From Coenobita brevimanus (lineage: Eukaryota; Arthropoda; Malacostraca; Decapoda; Coenobitidae): a stretch of DNA of 64,000 bases. A model generated the notes under the pieces. The model saw only the letters and a program-made list of their open reading frames with translations. It was not told the DNA's origin and did not search any database. How positions within the stretch are numbered: position 1 is the first letter of the stretch; each line of letters begins with the position of its first letter. Of this stretch, positions 12,041-24,815 are shown piece by piece. Position numbers and translations under genes: made by a program. The stretch is from assembly GCA_032717465.1 (NCBI GenBank), contig CM064681.1, positions 16,400,204 through 16,464,203 of the forward strand, given 5' to 3'.

Positions 12041-12192
12041 TAACCTTTTCTTCGTGTATAGTCAGCCAAAAAAGTCGTGTCTTCTTTCCGAACCCCACAA
12101 ATACTCGAATAGATAAGTCGAAGCAGAAGGGATAGCTTCAGAAGTTTGGCAACTGTGTCAGATCAGACGGTGATGGGGGTGAGTGGTTTGGG
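12041..12192. repeat. Left outer arm of internal inverted repeat
   Basis: This segment, with the words CAGCCAAAAAAGTCGTGTCT and GCAACTGTGTCAGA, is the reverse complement of 15852-15999 at about 85-90 percent identity by eye. It ends in GGTGATGGGGGTGAGTGG. Confidence 0.85.
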
Positions 12193-12754
12193 GGTGGAGG
12201 TGGGGTAATGAAGGATGTGTGTGCTGTAGTTGTTGTTGGCAGTGTAGTCTAGCATTTCACTGCATAGTAAAGGTGCTATTACACGTGATTTAATACCTGT
12301 AAATAATGAAATGTATCGTCAACCAGAAATAATGCCTACATCGTGTAGCCAACCAAACGTTAAATGAAACGACGAGGTGCAACCCAGCCCCCTCTTCACT
12401 TTCTTGCCACACCCCCTCCATCGGGAATCAACAGTCCACATGACATTGCAATAAAGGACAGAAAGCTGTGTTTTTACAGTATGTTTACCTACTGAACATG
12501 GCAGGATATATTGTATATATACCATGTATGGTGTGGCAGACGCATGCGGTGCCTTTACAGTATTAACGAGAATAGCATTCCACATGTGGTTAGTGTTTTG
12601 GTAAAGGGGTGAGGGAAACCCATAGATATAAATAAGTCTATATGCTGCATGACACTACTTGAGATGCGTCTGCCCGGCCGCCATCTTGGAACGGTCGAGG
12701 CAGACGATGTCGTGTTCCTGACAATTGGCAAAGTTGACCACCATTTACCTAGAA

Positions 12755-12826
12755 ATGCCGCAACACTGTGCTGCTTTTGGGTGCAGAAAGCGTCGGAATA
12801 TATCAAGAGCGACACCGATAGCATGA
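12755..12826 (+). pseudogene. Possible THAP zinc-finger start, truncated
   Basis: An ATG at 12755 opens a 23-codon frame, MPQHCAAFGCRKRRN..., ending in a stop at 12824. Met-Pro-x-x-Cys-Ala-Ala-x-x-Cys is the usual beginning of THAP domains (C2CH zinc fingers of P-element-type transposases and host THAP proteins). Past the stop another stretch reads LHLYPPKGG, vaguely like the following THAP F-H-x-F-P segment. The rest of the domain is absent. The YY1-type CCATCTTGG motif 70 bp upstream would suit a promoter/5' UTR. Short matches like this can arise by chance. Confidence 0.3.
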
Positions 12827-12950
12827 GCGGCTCAACTGTCTAGTTATGCAAACGTCCCTCAGCTGCATCTCTATCCCCCGAAAGGAGGATGATGGTTGCA
12901 GCAGGGAAATTTAAACCTGCAGTCCACCGAGTTCACGTTTCAGATGAACC

Positions 12951-13817
12951 AGGAACCACAACTATTACCACCACAACAACAGGCACCACCATCACCACCA
13001 CCATAACAAAAATCACCACCTCCACCACCACCATAACAACCACCACCACCACTACCACCACCACCACAACAACAACAACCATCACCAACACCAACACCAC
13101 CACAACAACAACAGCAACCACCATCACCACCACAACAACCACCACCACCACCACCACAACAAAAACCACCACCACCACAACAACAACAAAAACTACCACC
13201 ACCACCACAGCAACAACAACAACCACCACCATAACAACCACCACCACAACAACAACCACCACCACAACAACAACCACCACCACCACCACTGTAACAACAA
13301 CAACAAACACCACCATAACAGCAACAACCACCACCACCACCATAACAACAACAACAACAACCATAACAACAACCACCACCACCACCATAACAACAACAAC
13401 AAAAACCACCACCACCACAACAACAACAAAAACTACCACCACCACCACAGCAACAACAACAACCACCACCATAACAACCACCACCACAACAACAACCACC
13501 ACCACCACCACCACAACAACAACAAAAACCACCACCACCACAACAACAACAAAAACTACCACCACCACCACAGCAACAACAACAACCACCACCATAACAA
13601 CCACCACCACAACAACAACCACCACCACCACCACTGTAACAACAACAACAACAAACACCACCATAACAACAACAACCACCACCACCACCACCATAACAAC
13701 AACCACCACCACCACCACCATAACAACAACAACAACAACCATAACAACAACAACAACAACAACAACCACCACAACGACAACCACCACCACCACCATAACA
13801 ACAACCACCATCACCAT

Positions 13818-13849
<32 letters not shown>

Positions 13850-15306
13850 CCATAACAGCAACAACCACCACCACCACTGTAACAACAACAACAAACACCA
13901 CCATAACAACAACAACCACCACCACCACCATAACAACAACCACCACCACCACCACCACAACCACCACCACCATAACAACAACAACGACAACAACAACAAC
14001 CATAACAACAACAACAACGACAACAACAACAACCATAACAACAACAACAACAACCGTAACAACAACCACCACCACCACCACAACGACAACCACCACCACC
14101 ACCACCATAACAACCTCCACCACAACAACAGCAACAACCGCCACCACCACCATAACAACTTCCACCACAACAGTCACCACCACAACACAACCACCACCAC
14201 CACCACCACCAAAACAACATCCACCACCACAACAACACCACCACCACAACAACACCACCACCACAACAACACCACCACCACAACAACACCACCACCACAA
14301 CAACACCACCACCACAACAACACCACCACCACAACAACACCACCACCACAACAACACCACCACCACAACAACACCACCACCACAACAACACCACCACCAC
14401 AACAACACCACCACCACAACAACACCACCACCAAAACAACATCCACCACCACAACAACACCACCACCACAACAACACCACCACCACAACAACACCACCAC
14501 CACAACAACACCACCACCACAACAACACCACCACCACAACAACAACAACCACCGCCACCACAACCACCACAACCACATCCACCACCACAACCACCACAAC
14601 CACCACACCAGCAACAACAACCACAACCATCACAACAACAATCGCTACGACAACAACCACCACCACAACAACAACAACAACCACCATCATCACAACCACC
14701 ACCACATCAACCACTACTATCACAATAACCACCACAACAACCACCACAAAAGCAACCACCACCACAACAACTACCATCACTATAACAACCACCTCCACAA
14801 CAACCATCACCATAACAACCACCACCACAACAAACACCACCACAACAAACACCATTATAACCACCACAACAACAACCACCACCACAACAACCATCACCAC
14901 AACAAGCACCACCACCACAACAATCACCACCACCACAACAACAACCACCACCACAACAACCATCACCACAACAAGCACCACCACCACAACAATCACCACC
15001 ACCACAACAACAACCACCACCACAACAATGACCATCAACACAACAGTTACCATCATCATCACAACAACAAAAACCACATCACCATCACCACCACAACAAC
15101 AAAAGTCACCATCATCACCACCACCACCACAACAACAAAAACCACTATCACCACCACCACCATAACAACAACAACCACCACTACCAATACAATAACCACC
15201 ATCACCATCACCACAGCAAAAACCACCATCACCATCACCACGACAAAATCCACCATCATCACCACCACAACAATAACCACCATCACCACCACCACAACAA
15301 CATTCA
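12951..15306. repeat. 2.35-kb ACC/ACA trinucleotide and minisatellite block
   Basis: The plus strand consists almost only of A and C, in ACC and ACA triplets with sparse interruptions (ATC, GCA, TAA-like). It contains higher-order structure: a roughly 110-bp module recurs near 13150, 13400 and 13520. Frames of hundreds of codons are open on both strands (poly-Thr on plus, Val/Gly/Cys-rich on minus), but this follows from the repeat and is not evidence for a gene. It is an extreme length for a microsatellite. Confidence 0.95.
14205..14545. repeat. 17-nt minisatellite inside the ACC/ACA block
   Basis: The unit CAACAACACCACCACCA recurs about 19 times at a strict 17-nt period, with a few AAAACAACATCC variants near 14211 and 14434. 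Since 17 is not a multiple of 3, translation cycles through a 17-residue period of Gln, His, Asn, Thr and Pro, and no frame contains a stop. Confidence 0.9.
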
Positions 15307-15851
15307 TTCTCATAGTCTGAATTCACTCTAAAAGAAGCCCCACTATTACATGCTTGACCGCTCCAAGATGGCGGCCGCACAGACGCACCGCTGCTGTACT
15401 GAAGAATGGGCGATGCAGCTTCTAGTCTTATTTATATCTATGGGGAAACCCAGCCACAGGTGTTACGCAAGGTGATGAAACCGAGATATACACTCACCAG
15501 CTTATAGTCATATCTTGATAGTCATTCAGTTATCTATACTGGACGAGGGGAAATAGAGGGAAGATTCTTGTTATCACTAACAAAAAGTTATTTTCATAAT
15601 GGTGACGTTTCATTAAATTCCAAACACTTGTTATGAAACGTATTCCACCGTTATTCCGTCCTCTGAAGTATTCCAAATATCAAAGATGAATTAGACATGA
15701 CAACCCATGTATATGAAACTGCAATATACTTTGATAACATGTACCCTCATGATTATGCATATTTTATATAGACATTTAGTGACAATAGTGATAAAAGTTA
15801 ACTAAACCCTATTACCCAGAATGTTACTCAACCCGACAGTAATACATGGCA

Positions 15852-15999
15852 CCCCAAACCACTCACCTCCATCACCGTCTGGTCTGACACAGTTGCCAGA
15901 CTTGTGAAGCTATCCTTGCTGCTCCGACTTATCTGTTCGAATATTTACGGGGTTCGGAACGAAGACACGACTTTTTTGGCTGTCTATACCTTTTTGTTA
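15852..15999. repeat. Right outer arm of internal inverted repeat
   Basis: Reverse complement of 12041-12192. With the inner pair (12600-12700 and 15345-15470, which share CATAGATATAAATAAG and CGGCCGCCATCTTGG) it gives the element a discontinuous hairpin architecture around the trinucleotide core. Confidence 0.85.
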
Positions 16000-16743
16000 T
16001 CCAAAGTAGAGGGAGCGGGAGCGCCGCTACATTTCTTATCAAGTAGCGAAACCAGTAACGCCACTACTTTTTCGAGCTAGTAACGAGAATGGGAGCGCCG
16101 CTACTTTTTATTAGTAGCGTTCCCAGCATTGGCAATACGGACAGAGGGAGACAGTTCCAGAGCTGAACTGTTGCATACATGAAGGACTGGGAGTAACTAT
16201 TGCATTAGAGTGTTGGACAGAAAAGGGATGAGAGTTTTGCTAAACGGACTTTACTTGCCCACCATAGTGGTGGAGGGATGCAACCAGACAATTCAGAGGA
16301 GCAGTGACCATTGAAGTTGCGATAGAAGAGAGAAAAAGATGCAACAGTGCAGTGAAGAGACAGAGGTTGAAGAAAGCCAGTAAGAGGAGGAGAGTTAATG
16401 AGACAGAAATTCCTACTTGTTAAGAAGAGCTGTATGTGGGGAGCTTTAATACACATGAGAGTTGTACTCTACACAGAGCCGAATAAAACCCGTGTATAAA
16501 GTCAACAACTGTGTAGAGGTCAAGATGGCACGGAGTTGGCTTAGCACACCTAGTCTCTAGGAAAAAAAAAATTTACAAGAGAGGTCATATGTTCTTTCCA
16601 AGATAAATCCGGAGAGAATGAATACCCGAGTATGTTTAAAGATGATCCAGGATTGAGCTGGATATTGTTAAAAGTTGGAGGGTACTACTGTGGAAGATTT
16701 TGTTGGGTTGATGGATGTAAGCACATAGTTTTTAATGCATTGA

Positions 16744-17517
16744 CCTGCCGTTTCCCGGTAACGTATGGATATGTTGCAACGTTTTGTCATGCTCAGTCCT
16801 GACAATGTATCTGTACTTTTGCAATTGCGAGGTCAGTCATTTGCACATTTTTCAAATTTCGTGCATGATTTTTGGTACTTATACACGAGACACCTTCTCT
16901 ACCTGCCGCCACGTGGGTACACTGCCTTAATCGGTGTGACCTCCACCCCCCTTCCCCCACGCATTGTCTCGGCAACTCACCTGTTATCAGTGACCTGGCC
17001 AGTAAAGACATGTCGTGCCACAGTACCAAATTCAAGGCGAGAGTGATTCCCCAATCGACGATGATGTGGAGGACAAAGATTACATGGCGCCTGAGGAAGA
17101 GACGAGCAGAAGTGATGAGAAGGTAACGTCCCCAAGGAAGGTGCGTTATGTTGATGTGTTCAGTGAGTGAAACAACGCTTATATCGCCTATATTATTGCG
17201 TGAAAACCAATATATTCTTGTACTACATATAAATCTGTACTAAATGAACAAATATCTTCCTATTCTTAGTGGTTTGCAATAGTTACCGCTATCACAGAAA
17301 ATGTGACATCCGCAGCGTGGCTTCAGAGAATACAGTACCTGGTGTTTAAAAGGTCACCTGTTTAGACCACTTCTAAGCTCAGTGAGCACTTTGGGGGGCA
17401 TTTTCCAATGTTTCTTATAAAAGGCGGAGGTTTTAGCCAAAATAAATTTTTTCGAAAATCTGCCAAGATTGGTGGGGGGGGGGGGCAGGGGTGAAAAATT
17501 GATTGGGATGTGGCGGG
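16744..17517 (+). mobile_element. piggyBac-type non-autonomous element, copy 1
   Basis: It is inserted in LINE-B copy C at a TTAA site (now TTGA at 16740-16743 and TAAA at 17518-17521; the LINE reads through GCATTAAA elsewhere). Ends are CCTGCC and GGCGGG. The whole 774 bp is alignable with the reverse complement of 49513-50270. Shared landmarks are a GTATGGATATGTTGCAACG block near the left end, TCAGTGACCTGGCCAGTAAA mid-way and TTTTAGCCAAAA...TTTTTTCGAAAA near the right end. It keeps a short acidic coding stretch (DDVEDKDYMAPEEE, about 17055-17100) like piggyBac N-termini. No catalytic domain is present. Confidence 0.75.
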
Positions 17518-19285
17518 TAAAAAACAAAACGATTACTTCTGCCCCAGTCAGAGATATGAGCCAAGTCAGACATTAGGTGTGCCATAGCCTCATCCCAAGT
17601 CTGTTGAAGTAACTGCTGAGATGAACTCTGTGGGATGCAAATGAAAAGATGAAGGGTGGACTCATTAGTGCATGACTGGATAGCATTAGATGTATAGCTC
17701 AGAAGGTCGATGATAAATAAAAGGAAGAGATTTGGTGATAGGTGAGCCCTAAGGAACACCACTAGTGATAGCTCTAGAAGAAGAATGGTGGCCATCTACA
17801 GCAGCAGCTATAGAATGACCAGAAAGGAAGCTAGAGATGAAGGCACAGATAGAAGGATAGAAACCGTAAGACGGGAGTTTGAAAATTAATTATTTATGCC
17901 AGACTCGATCGAAAGCTTTTGAAATGTCAAGTGCAATGGCAAAGCTTTTGTCAAAGTCCCGAAAGGAGGATGACCAAGAGTCTGAAAGGTAGGCGAGAAG
18001 ATTGCCAGTGGAGCATCTTTGACAGAACCCATACTGACGATCAGAAAGATGGTTGTGATAGGAAGGATTATTTAATTTTGTTTGTTAAGAATAGACTCGA
18101 AAACTTTTGAAATACAGGTTATCAAAGCAATTGGGCAATAGTTAGAGGGCTGAAAATGGTCACCCTTCTTTGGGACAGGTTGAATGAAAGCAAACTTCCA
18201 CCAAGAAGGAAAGGCACAAGTTGATAGAAAAAGGTGAAAGAGTTTACCTAAGCAGGGTATAAGCACTGTAGCACAGTTCGTGAGGACAACAGGAGGGACC
18301 CCCTCAGGTGCATATGCCTTGTTAGTATTGAGACCAGTGATGGCAGAAAATATATCAAATGAAGACATTTTAATATCAGCCACGAGGAAGTTACAGGAGG
18401 GAAATGATGGAGGAACATCACCGGAACTGTCAAATGTGGAATTGGAGGAGACAGTCTGAGTGAGGAGTTCTGCTTTACCCGTAGGAAAAACAGCTACAGA
18501 GCCATCAAAATGGAAAAGAGGAGAAAAGGACGATGAGGTAAAGTTGTTAGAAAGGTTTTTGTCAAGGTGCCAGAAGGAGCTGGAATTTGGAGAGTTCAGA
18601 GGATTTAGAATGAATGGAATTATTATTATTATTTTTTTTTTTTTGCAGTGCGAACAGACTTAGCACGATTGTGGGCAGAAACAAAAGTTATAAGATTCAG
18701 GAATGGGTTGGCTCTGGTGCCTTTTCTAAGCCTTCTCCTTGTTGTGGACAACATTATTTTGTCCAAATATATGAAAAAGGAATGAATGCTTCTATGCCCA
18801 AGAGAATAGCTTTCAGGCATGGAAGCAATTCCAGGGAAAATCAAAGAAGTGCGGCCTGAGGGCCTCCCAATCAGAAGGTCCAAGGCACCACAGCTGCTGC
18901 TTCTTTGGAGGGTCCACAGTTCTTACTGAAGCGATAGGACAGGTTGAGGTGATAAGGTTGTCATCAGAGGAACCGGACAGAGAGAAAAGATTAGCAGCGT
19001 TGGCAGAAGGATTAGTTGTAAGGAAAAGGTCAAGAACGTTGTACTCTCCAAGGTGGTCAAAGATATGGTTAGGGTGCTGTACAAGCTGCCTCAGGTCATT
19101 AGCGATGGAAGAGATGTAGGCTTGTTCACCAGGTGGATCAGTAAAAGGATTGATTGATTGATTGATTGATAAAACGCATGGCATATGGTGCTGTATAAGC
19201 AAAAATATAAGCAGTAGAAATATAAACAACATTAAAAAGTAAAACTCTATATTAAAAACTAGACATCAAAGTAAAAACAGTGGAA

Positions 19286-22200
19286 TCATAAAAGGTGGAG
19301 GAGGCCAGCCTCCCTCAGAAATAAAAACAAATCGTCCTCATGGGTACCAGGTTCTCTCCCAATTATCGAAGAGAGACAGTAAGCACCACCCTCCCATCGG
19401 TGCCTCAATAGCAGCCTCCGACGTAAGTTGCCCAAACTGGGACACTCAACCAGCAAATGCCTGACAGTAAGGGGAACCAAACAGTCATCACAAAATGGCT
19501 GCACACCAACACACATGAGGAACTCATGTGTGAGCTTGGTATGTCCAATGTGAAGACGAGCCAGAACAGTTTCTAAATTACGAGGTATTGTGAAACAAAC
19601 TCTCTGAGAGACGAACTTGGTGACTTCCCTTAGCTTGCTGACAGGAACGCTATCCCACCGTAACTGCCAACAAGCACGAACAGCAGACAACACTGAAGTG
19701 CATAAATCAGTAGCAGGTAAAGGGCAAGGAGCACGTACAGGTTGTAAAACTGCAGCCTTAGCAAGTGCATCTACCCTTTCATTACCTATGACACCAACAT
19801 GTGCTGGAACCCAGCAGAAATCCACTCTCTTCCCCCGACGACGAATGAGGAACAGCCACTCCAAAATAGCTAACACTATAGGATGGGAGGAGTTGAAACA
19901 GTCCAGGGCCAAAAGTGCCCCTTGAGAGTCGCTAAAAATAGTAAAATGATTGCCATAGTGAACAAACACCAACTTCAGGGCTAAAACTATAGCTGATAAC
20001 TCTGCAGTAAAAACTGTGGCAGCTAAAAGGAAGACTACCTCCATGGCTAAAATTGGGAAACACCACTCCAAAACCTACACCAGAGGCGGATTTAGAGCCA
20101 TCAGTATACACAGGCACAGATCCACCATGACTAGAAGAATGTTCTAAAAATAACTGTAAATGACACTGAGGAGCAACAGAATCCTTGGAGTCTGCAAAAA
20201 ACTTGCAGTAGGTCACCTTGGGCAAGATCCAAGGAGCAACCCTCGGGATCCGAACAGGACTGCCAGGTACTGTCAACAAACCAAACTCCTCCATGATATC
20301 CCGAACCCTATAGCCAAACGGACGAGGCATCCAAGGATGTCTACTATAATGCAAGAAAACAAGACTGTTGCATCACACACTTACAGACAAGTGAGTCTGG
20401 AAGGCGGCAAATTCGGAGCCAGCACCGTGCTGCAACAGACTGACGCAGTAGATCTAAGGGAGGCACACCAGCTTCCACCAACAAGCTGGGAATTGGAGAT
20501 GACCGAAAAGCCTCAGTTGCAAGGCGAAGACCATCATGATAGACAGCATGTAGGGTTTTTAGTCTGGCCTCTGTGGCAGACGAGTAGATCTCGCAGCCAT
20601 ATGACATCTTGGAGGCTACAAAAACCTGAAACAAATGCAAGAGCATCCTCCGATCAGCACCCCAAAAGGTATGGGACAGAATGCTCAAAAGATTGAGAGC
20701 CTTCATACATGATGCTTTAAGACTTGCCAAGTGTGAGACCCAAGTCAAACGACAGTCAAACGTCAGGCCCAAGAATTTCGTCTCTTCCACACAACGGAGT
20801 CTCCTGCCACAAAGCTGGAGATCAGGGTCTGGGTGTACCCCTCTCATCCTACAGAAGTGCATAGCCACAGTCTTAGAAGGGGAAAACCGAAAACTCTTGG
20901 AAGTGGCCCAGGCAGAGATCTTGTCCAAGGCAAGTTGCATACGCCGCTCAATAGCAGACATGCGGGAGCCCAAAAACCATATAGCTAAATCATCCACATA
21001 AAGGGATGAGGATACCCTGGTAGACACAGTGTCGAGAATATCATTGATGGCCACCGCAAATAGAGAAACACTCAAGACACTCCTCTGTGGGACACCTTCC
21101 TCCTGGCACAGTGGCGCAGAAAGGGTGGAACCCACACGGACCCGGAACACACGATCAGTCAAGAAGTCTCTAAGCAACACAGGCAGACGACCACGTAAAC
21201 CAAAGGCATGAAGTTGTTGGAGGATGTCATGGTGCCAGGCAGTGTCATAAGCCTTCTCAAGGTCAAAGAACACTGTCACAAGATGTTGTTTAGAGGCAAA
21301 AGCTTCACAGATTGATGCCTCAAGTCTGATAAGGTTGTCGGTAGTGCACCGTAATTTCCGGAAGCCACTCTGCGAAGGAGAGAGAAAACCACCCTTCTCC
21401 AGAAACCACATAAACATGACATTGACCATCTTTTCAAACAGTTTGCACACGCATGATGTCAAACTAATAGGGCGATAGTTGGAGATATGGGAATGGTCCT
21501 TACCAGGCTTTGGAATGGGAAGGACAACAGCCAACTTCCAACTCTTGGGAATAGAGCCCTCACTCCAAACCCTGTTAAAAAGGTCCAATAAGAATTGAAT
21601 TGAATCAGTCGGCAGATGACGTAGCATAACGTATGGAATGACATCAGGTCCAGGAGCAGTGTCACCACACTCCGAGAGGGCAGCACGCAGCTCTCAGAGA
21701 CTAAAGTCTAAATTATTTGGCTCTCCACCACGAGAGCTAAAGTCAAGACCAAGCCTCTCCTGATTCCTACGAAAGCTAGCATATGGCCTAGAAGGATCCT
21801 TTTTTGAGACAGCGCAAAACTGATCTGCAAAAGCGGAGGCTACTGCATCAGGTGCAGACACTAGGTTTCCGTGAAGTCGCAACACTGGTGGAGAGGGGGG
21901 CGTGAACCTACCAGAAATCTTGCGCACCTTTTTCCACACACTAGGCATTGGAGTAGAGGATGTAACTGTAGAAACATACGACCTCCAGGAGTTTCGGCGA
22001 GCATTCTTCATGACCCATCTGTAGTGAGCACGTGCTTTGCAAAACTGGATTTTTAGGAAAACAACATCACGATTGGCAAAATACCGACGGGCAGCCACTT
22101 TGTAAGCTCCCTTTGCTATAGAGCAATCGTCATTCCACCATGGCACAGGTCTCCGGGAAAAAACACCAGAAGTCTGTGGGATGGAATGAACCCCTGCTGA

Positions 22201-22998
22201 GAAAATGGTCTTAGCAAAAGAAAGTTCAGCATCGTTGATAGTTGAAAAATCAGTAACCCTGTAGGCAAATGCACATAGTTCCTCAAAGAGAGACCAATCA
22301 GCCCTATCCAGACACCATCATGGCATACGGGCTGCAGGAACAGAGCGAGTAGTCTGGACCAACACGGGATAATGGTCACTACCATGCAGATTATCCAAAA
22401 CCACCCAAGAAAAATCAAGGGCACAATCAGAGGAGGAGATGGTGAGGTCAATGACAGAGTACATGCCAGTCTGAACATGGAAATGGGTCGACCTCCCATC
22501 GTTGAGGACAACCAAATCTAAACCCCCAACCAAAGAGGCAATAAGATCACCCCGGGGATTTGAAAGTGAGTCACCCCACAAAGGATGGCGGCCATTAAGG
22601 TCACCAAGGAGAAGAAAAGGGGGTGAAAGTTGGCTGATAAGGGTTTCCAGATCAGCACACATAACAGTGATGGAAGGTGGAAGGTACAGACAACAGATGG
22701 TATAGCACCTCCCAACGTGCATCTGTAGTGCTAGAACTTGAAGGGGAGACTGTATCTCAAAGGAAATAAAAGGGACATCAGAACGGCACAAAATTGCACA
22801 TCCACCTCTGTGACCGCCAGGAGATGCATGGAAGACCTCATACCCCCTTATAGAAGGGAACTGTCTATCCCCATCATTGTCTGCTGAAGACAGACACAGA
22901 ACAGGCTCAGAGCAGAGAGTAATAACTGCAATTCCTCCCAATTCGCCATGGCACCTCTACAATTCCATTGGAGACAAACTGGTACTGATTGAGCCATA
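19286..22998 (-). pseudogene. I-clade LINE ORF2: endonuclease, reverse transcriptase, RNase H
   Basis: ORF2 starts near 22998 (MAQSVPVCLQWNCRG, the APE N-terminus) and changes frame near 22900. The APE domain then runs 22941-22318 with LLLGDLNGRHPLWG and GSDHYPV, the catalytic D-x-N and S-D-H boxes. The linker is open at 22146-21694. The RT is a long open stretch (21627-20344) with IPKPGKDHSHISNYRPISL, FFDLEKAYDTAWH and an intact LYVDDLA catalytic box. GVPQ-R-S replaces the usual GVPQGS. RNase H is split (20354-19932 and 20071-19286) with YTDGSK, FTAELSAI, FSDSQGAL and GNERVDALAK all intact. About four frame breaks inactivate it, though every catalytic residue I can see survives. Confidence 0.9.
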
Positions 22999-23035
22999 GT
23001 GAGTAGTAATAAATATGAAATGAGAAATATCAAGG

Positions 23036-24815
23036 CTATGTAGCAACCTCACTGGGAAGGGTGCAAAAGACCTTCTTCCTAGGCATGGAGCTCTGTCTTA
23101 CCAAACGAGAAGACAATGAAGATTTAGAGTTTCCATGGATGGAAGGGCCCTTACCTCGAGACCGGTCCCGTCCATCGTCAGAATGAGACCGAGGCACAGA
23201 GACTGTCCTGGAAGACCCACTTGTTCTGGCCACACCCCTGCGTGGAAGCCTGGCTGGCACCTTGGGGCCAACCAGATCTTCCCCAACCGAATCTACCAAG
23301 GCCTGGCTGCCGGGTGACTGATCAGAGGGAGCCGGTGACCGAGCCCTTTGAGTATCCAAAGGCCCAGACTCTGACACACCTGAGCAAGAAGCAGGGACTG
23401 GGATCTTAGAAAGACCATCAAGAACACCCACCGACTTAGGTGCCACCACTGCCTGGGTTGCTGAGCGAAGAGCCCCCTCAGAGTCCGCATGTGGCACAGA
23501 AGTTTGAACCTTAGGTGGAGGGGAATCACCCAAAGACTCCTCACTCCTCACCCGTTTGAGGTTGGCAGATGCAGTCTCCATCTCCACGCCAGAACTTTGG
23601 GATGCACTAGAAACTGTAGAGGCACACTGTGGAGTAGACTGAACATTAGTATCAGAGCAAGCAGATAGTACAGGAGCAGCAGCCGTTACAGGAGGAGCAG
23701 CTGATACAGGATTAGTAGTCGGAACAGGAGTATCAGTTGGTAGAGTAGTAGCAGCCAGGACAGGAGTAGCAGCCAGTACAGGAGTAGCAGCTGGTACAGC
23801 GGTAGCTGGTGGTACAGTAGTAGCAGCCGGTACAGTAGTAGCAGCCGGTACAGAAGCAGCCGACAGACGACATGCAGACTGCAAAGGTACTGGACTTTCT
23901 GAGAGACCACAAGGAGGTGTAGTAGGACGTCTGGTATCAGACAAGGGACGAGCAGTAGGATCAGAATGTGGAGCAGGGGCTTTATGACGGTGCACAACAG
24001 GTTTTGACCGAGAAAGAATAGAAGCAAAGGACACACCAGGGTGGACATACATAGACAGGATACGTGTCTTAGCTTCAGTAAAACTCAGCCTCTCGGAGGC
24101 TCTGAGAGACAAAATTTCGTGTTCCATTTTGTAAAGATCACAAGTTTTAGAAGAAGCAGCATGCTTACCACCACAATTGACACAAGTTACAGGGCCAGGG
24201 CATTCCACACCCTCATGAATGTCTAAACAACATAACGCACAGACTGCTGGAAGACCTAGTGCAAGGCACCTACAAGTCCGGCCAATATGACCGAAACGCT
24301 GACAGCGGAAACATCTACGAGGCATAGGGACATATGGCCTAACTTTGTGCTGGTACAATGCAGCGTTAAGAACAGCAGGGAGGCTCAAGGAATCAAAGGT
24401 CACAATCAAGGATGGAGTTGGCACAAGGTCACCATTTATCTTCTTCTTAATCCTCTCAATCTTTATTACATTCTGGGCAGACAACTCTTCAACAAAGTGT
24501 GCCTCACCATAAATCAATAATTCCTTAGCATAGACAACGCCACGAGAATGATTCAATGAAGCATGGGGGGAGCATGTAAATGACTGACCAGAAAGCTCTG
24601 CTAAAGTTAGCATAGTCTCACTCTGAGAAGGGTCAGACACCTCTACCAACAAACTGCCATCAGCCTGTGGAACAACTTTAGGGGTCGCACCACAAGCAGT
24701 GACCAGTTCTCGATGGGTCCAGAAAATGTCACATTTCCGGAGGTCTACCCCAGCAGGACCACGTATGACTAAGAATTTGTTGAAAGGTGCAGGAGGAGGA
24801 ACAAGTAAATAATCT
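23036..24815 (-). CDS. I-clade LINE ORF1: gag-like protein with zinc knuckles
   Basis: An open minus-strand frame runs from about 24815 to 23036. ORF1 proteins of I-group LINEs coat the element RNA. The N-terminal half carries CFRCQRFGHIGRTC (C-x2-C-x4-H-x4-C), then CALC...HEGVEC and CVNCGGKHAASSKTC: three Cys/His knuckles in about 60 residues. The C-terminal half is Ser/Pro/Ala/Val rich with a run of short imperfect repeats (ATTVP, ATPVL, about 23850-23690) and a basic RSRG/RLPRRG tail. No ATG lies at the start of the open stretch, and the copy at 33216 has about 100 extra N-terminal codons, so the original start is probably deleted. It lies just upstream of ORF2. Confidence 0.8.

Larger units (their letters stand above)
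11320..16131. mobile_element. hAT-like foldback element with a giant trinucleotide-repeat core
   Basis: The element is bounded by an 8-bp duplication of LINE-B sequence (GCAATACA at 11312-11319, GCAATACG at 16132-16139), the usual hAT target size. The ends are imperfect inverted repeats: CAAAGCTGAGAA on the left and CAATGCTGGGAA on the right read inward. Both ends continue into clusters of the palindromic word AGTAGCGGCGCTAC (11335-11435 and 16010-16120). Two more inverted-repeat pairs lie inside (12041-12192 with 15852-15999; 12600-12700 with 15345-15470). Between them sits 2.35 kb of ACC/ACA repeat. No hAT transposase is visible, so it is non-autonomous. A (CA)n run lies at 11483-11520. It may be a composite of more than one element. 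Confidence 0.7.

Noticed and set aside
11972..12201. Host exon in the left arm of the hAT-like element
   Set aside because: The conserved part is fully explained by the inverted repeat with 15852-15999; no coding signal is seen.
12889..15165. 758-codon Thr-rich plus-strand frame
   Set aside because: It is a direct consequence of an ACC/ACA repeat with no stops; there is no domain, no normal composition, and frames are equally open on the other strand.
12933..15380. 815-codon Val/Gly/Cys-rich minus-strand frame
   Set aside because: Antisense shadow of the same repeat block.
23686..24048. Leu-rich 120-codon minus-strand frame
   Set aside because: Alternate-frame shadow of the Ala/Thr/Val/Pro repeats in LINE ORF1.
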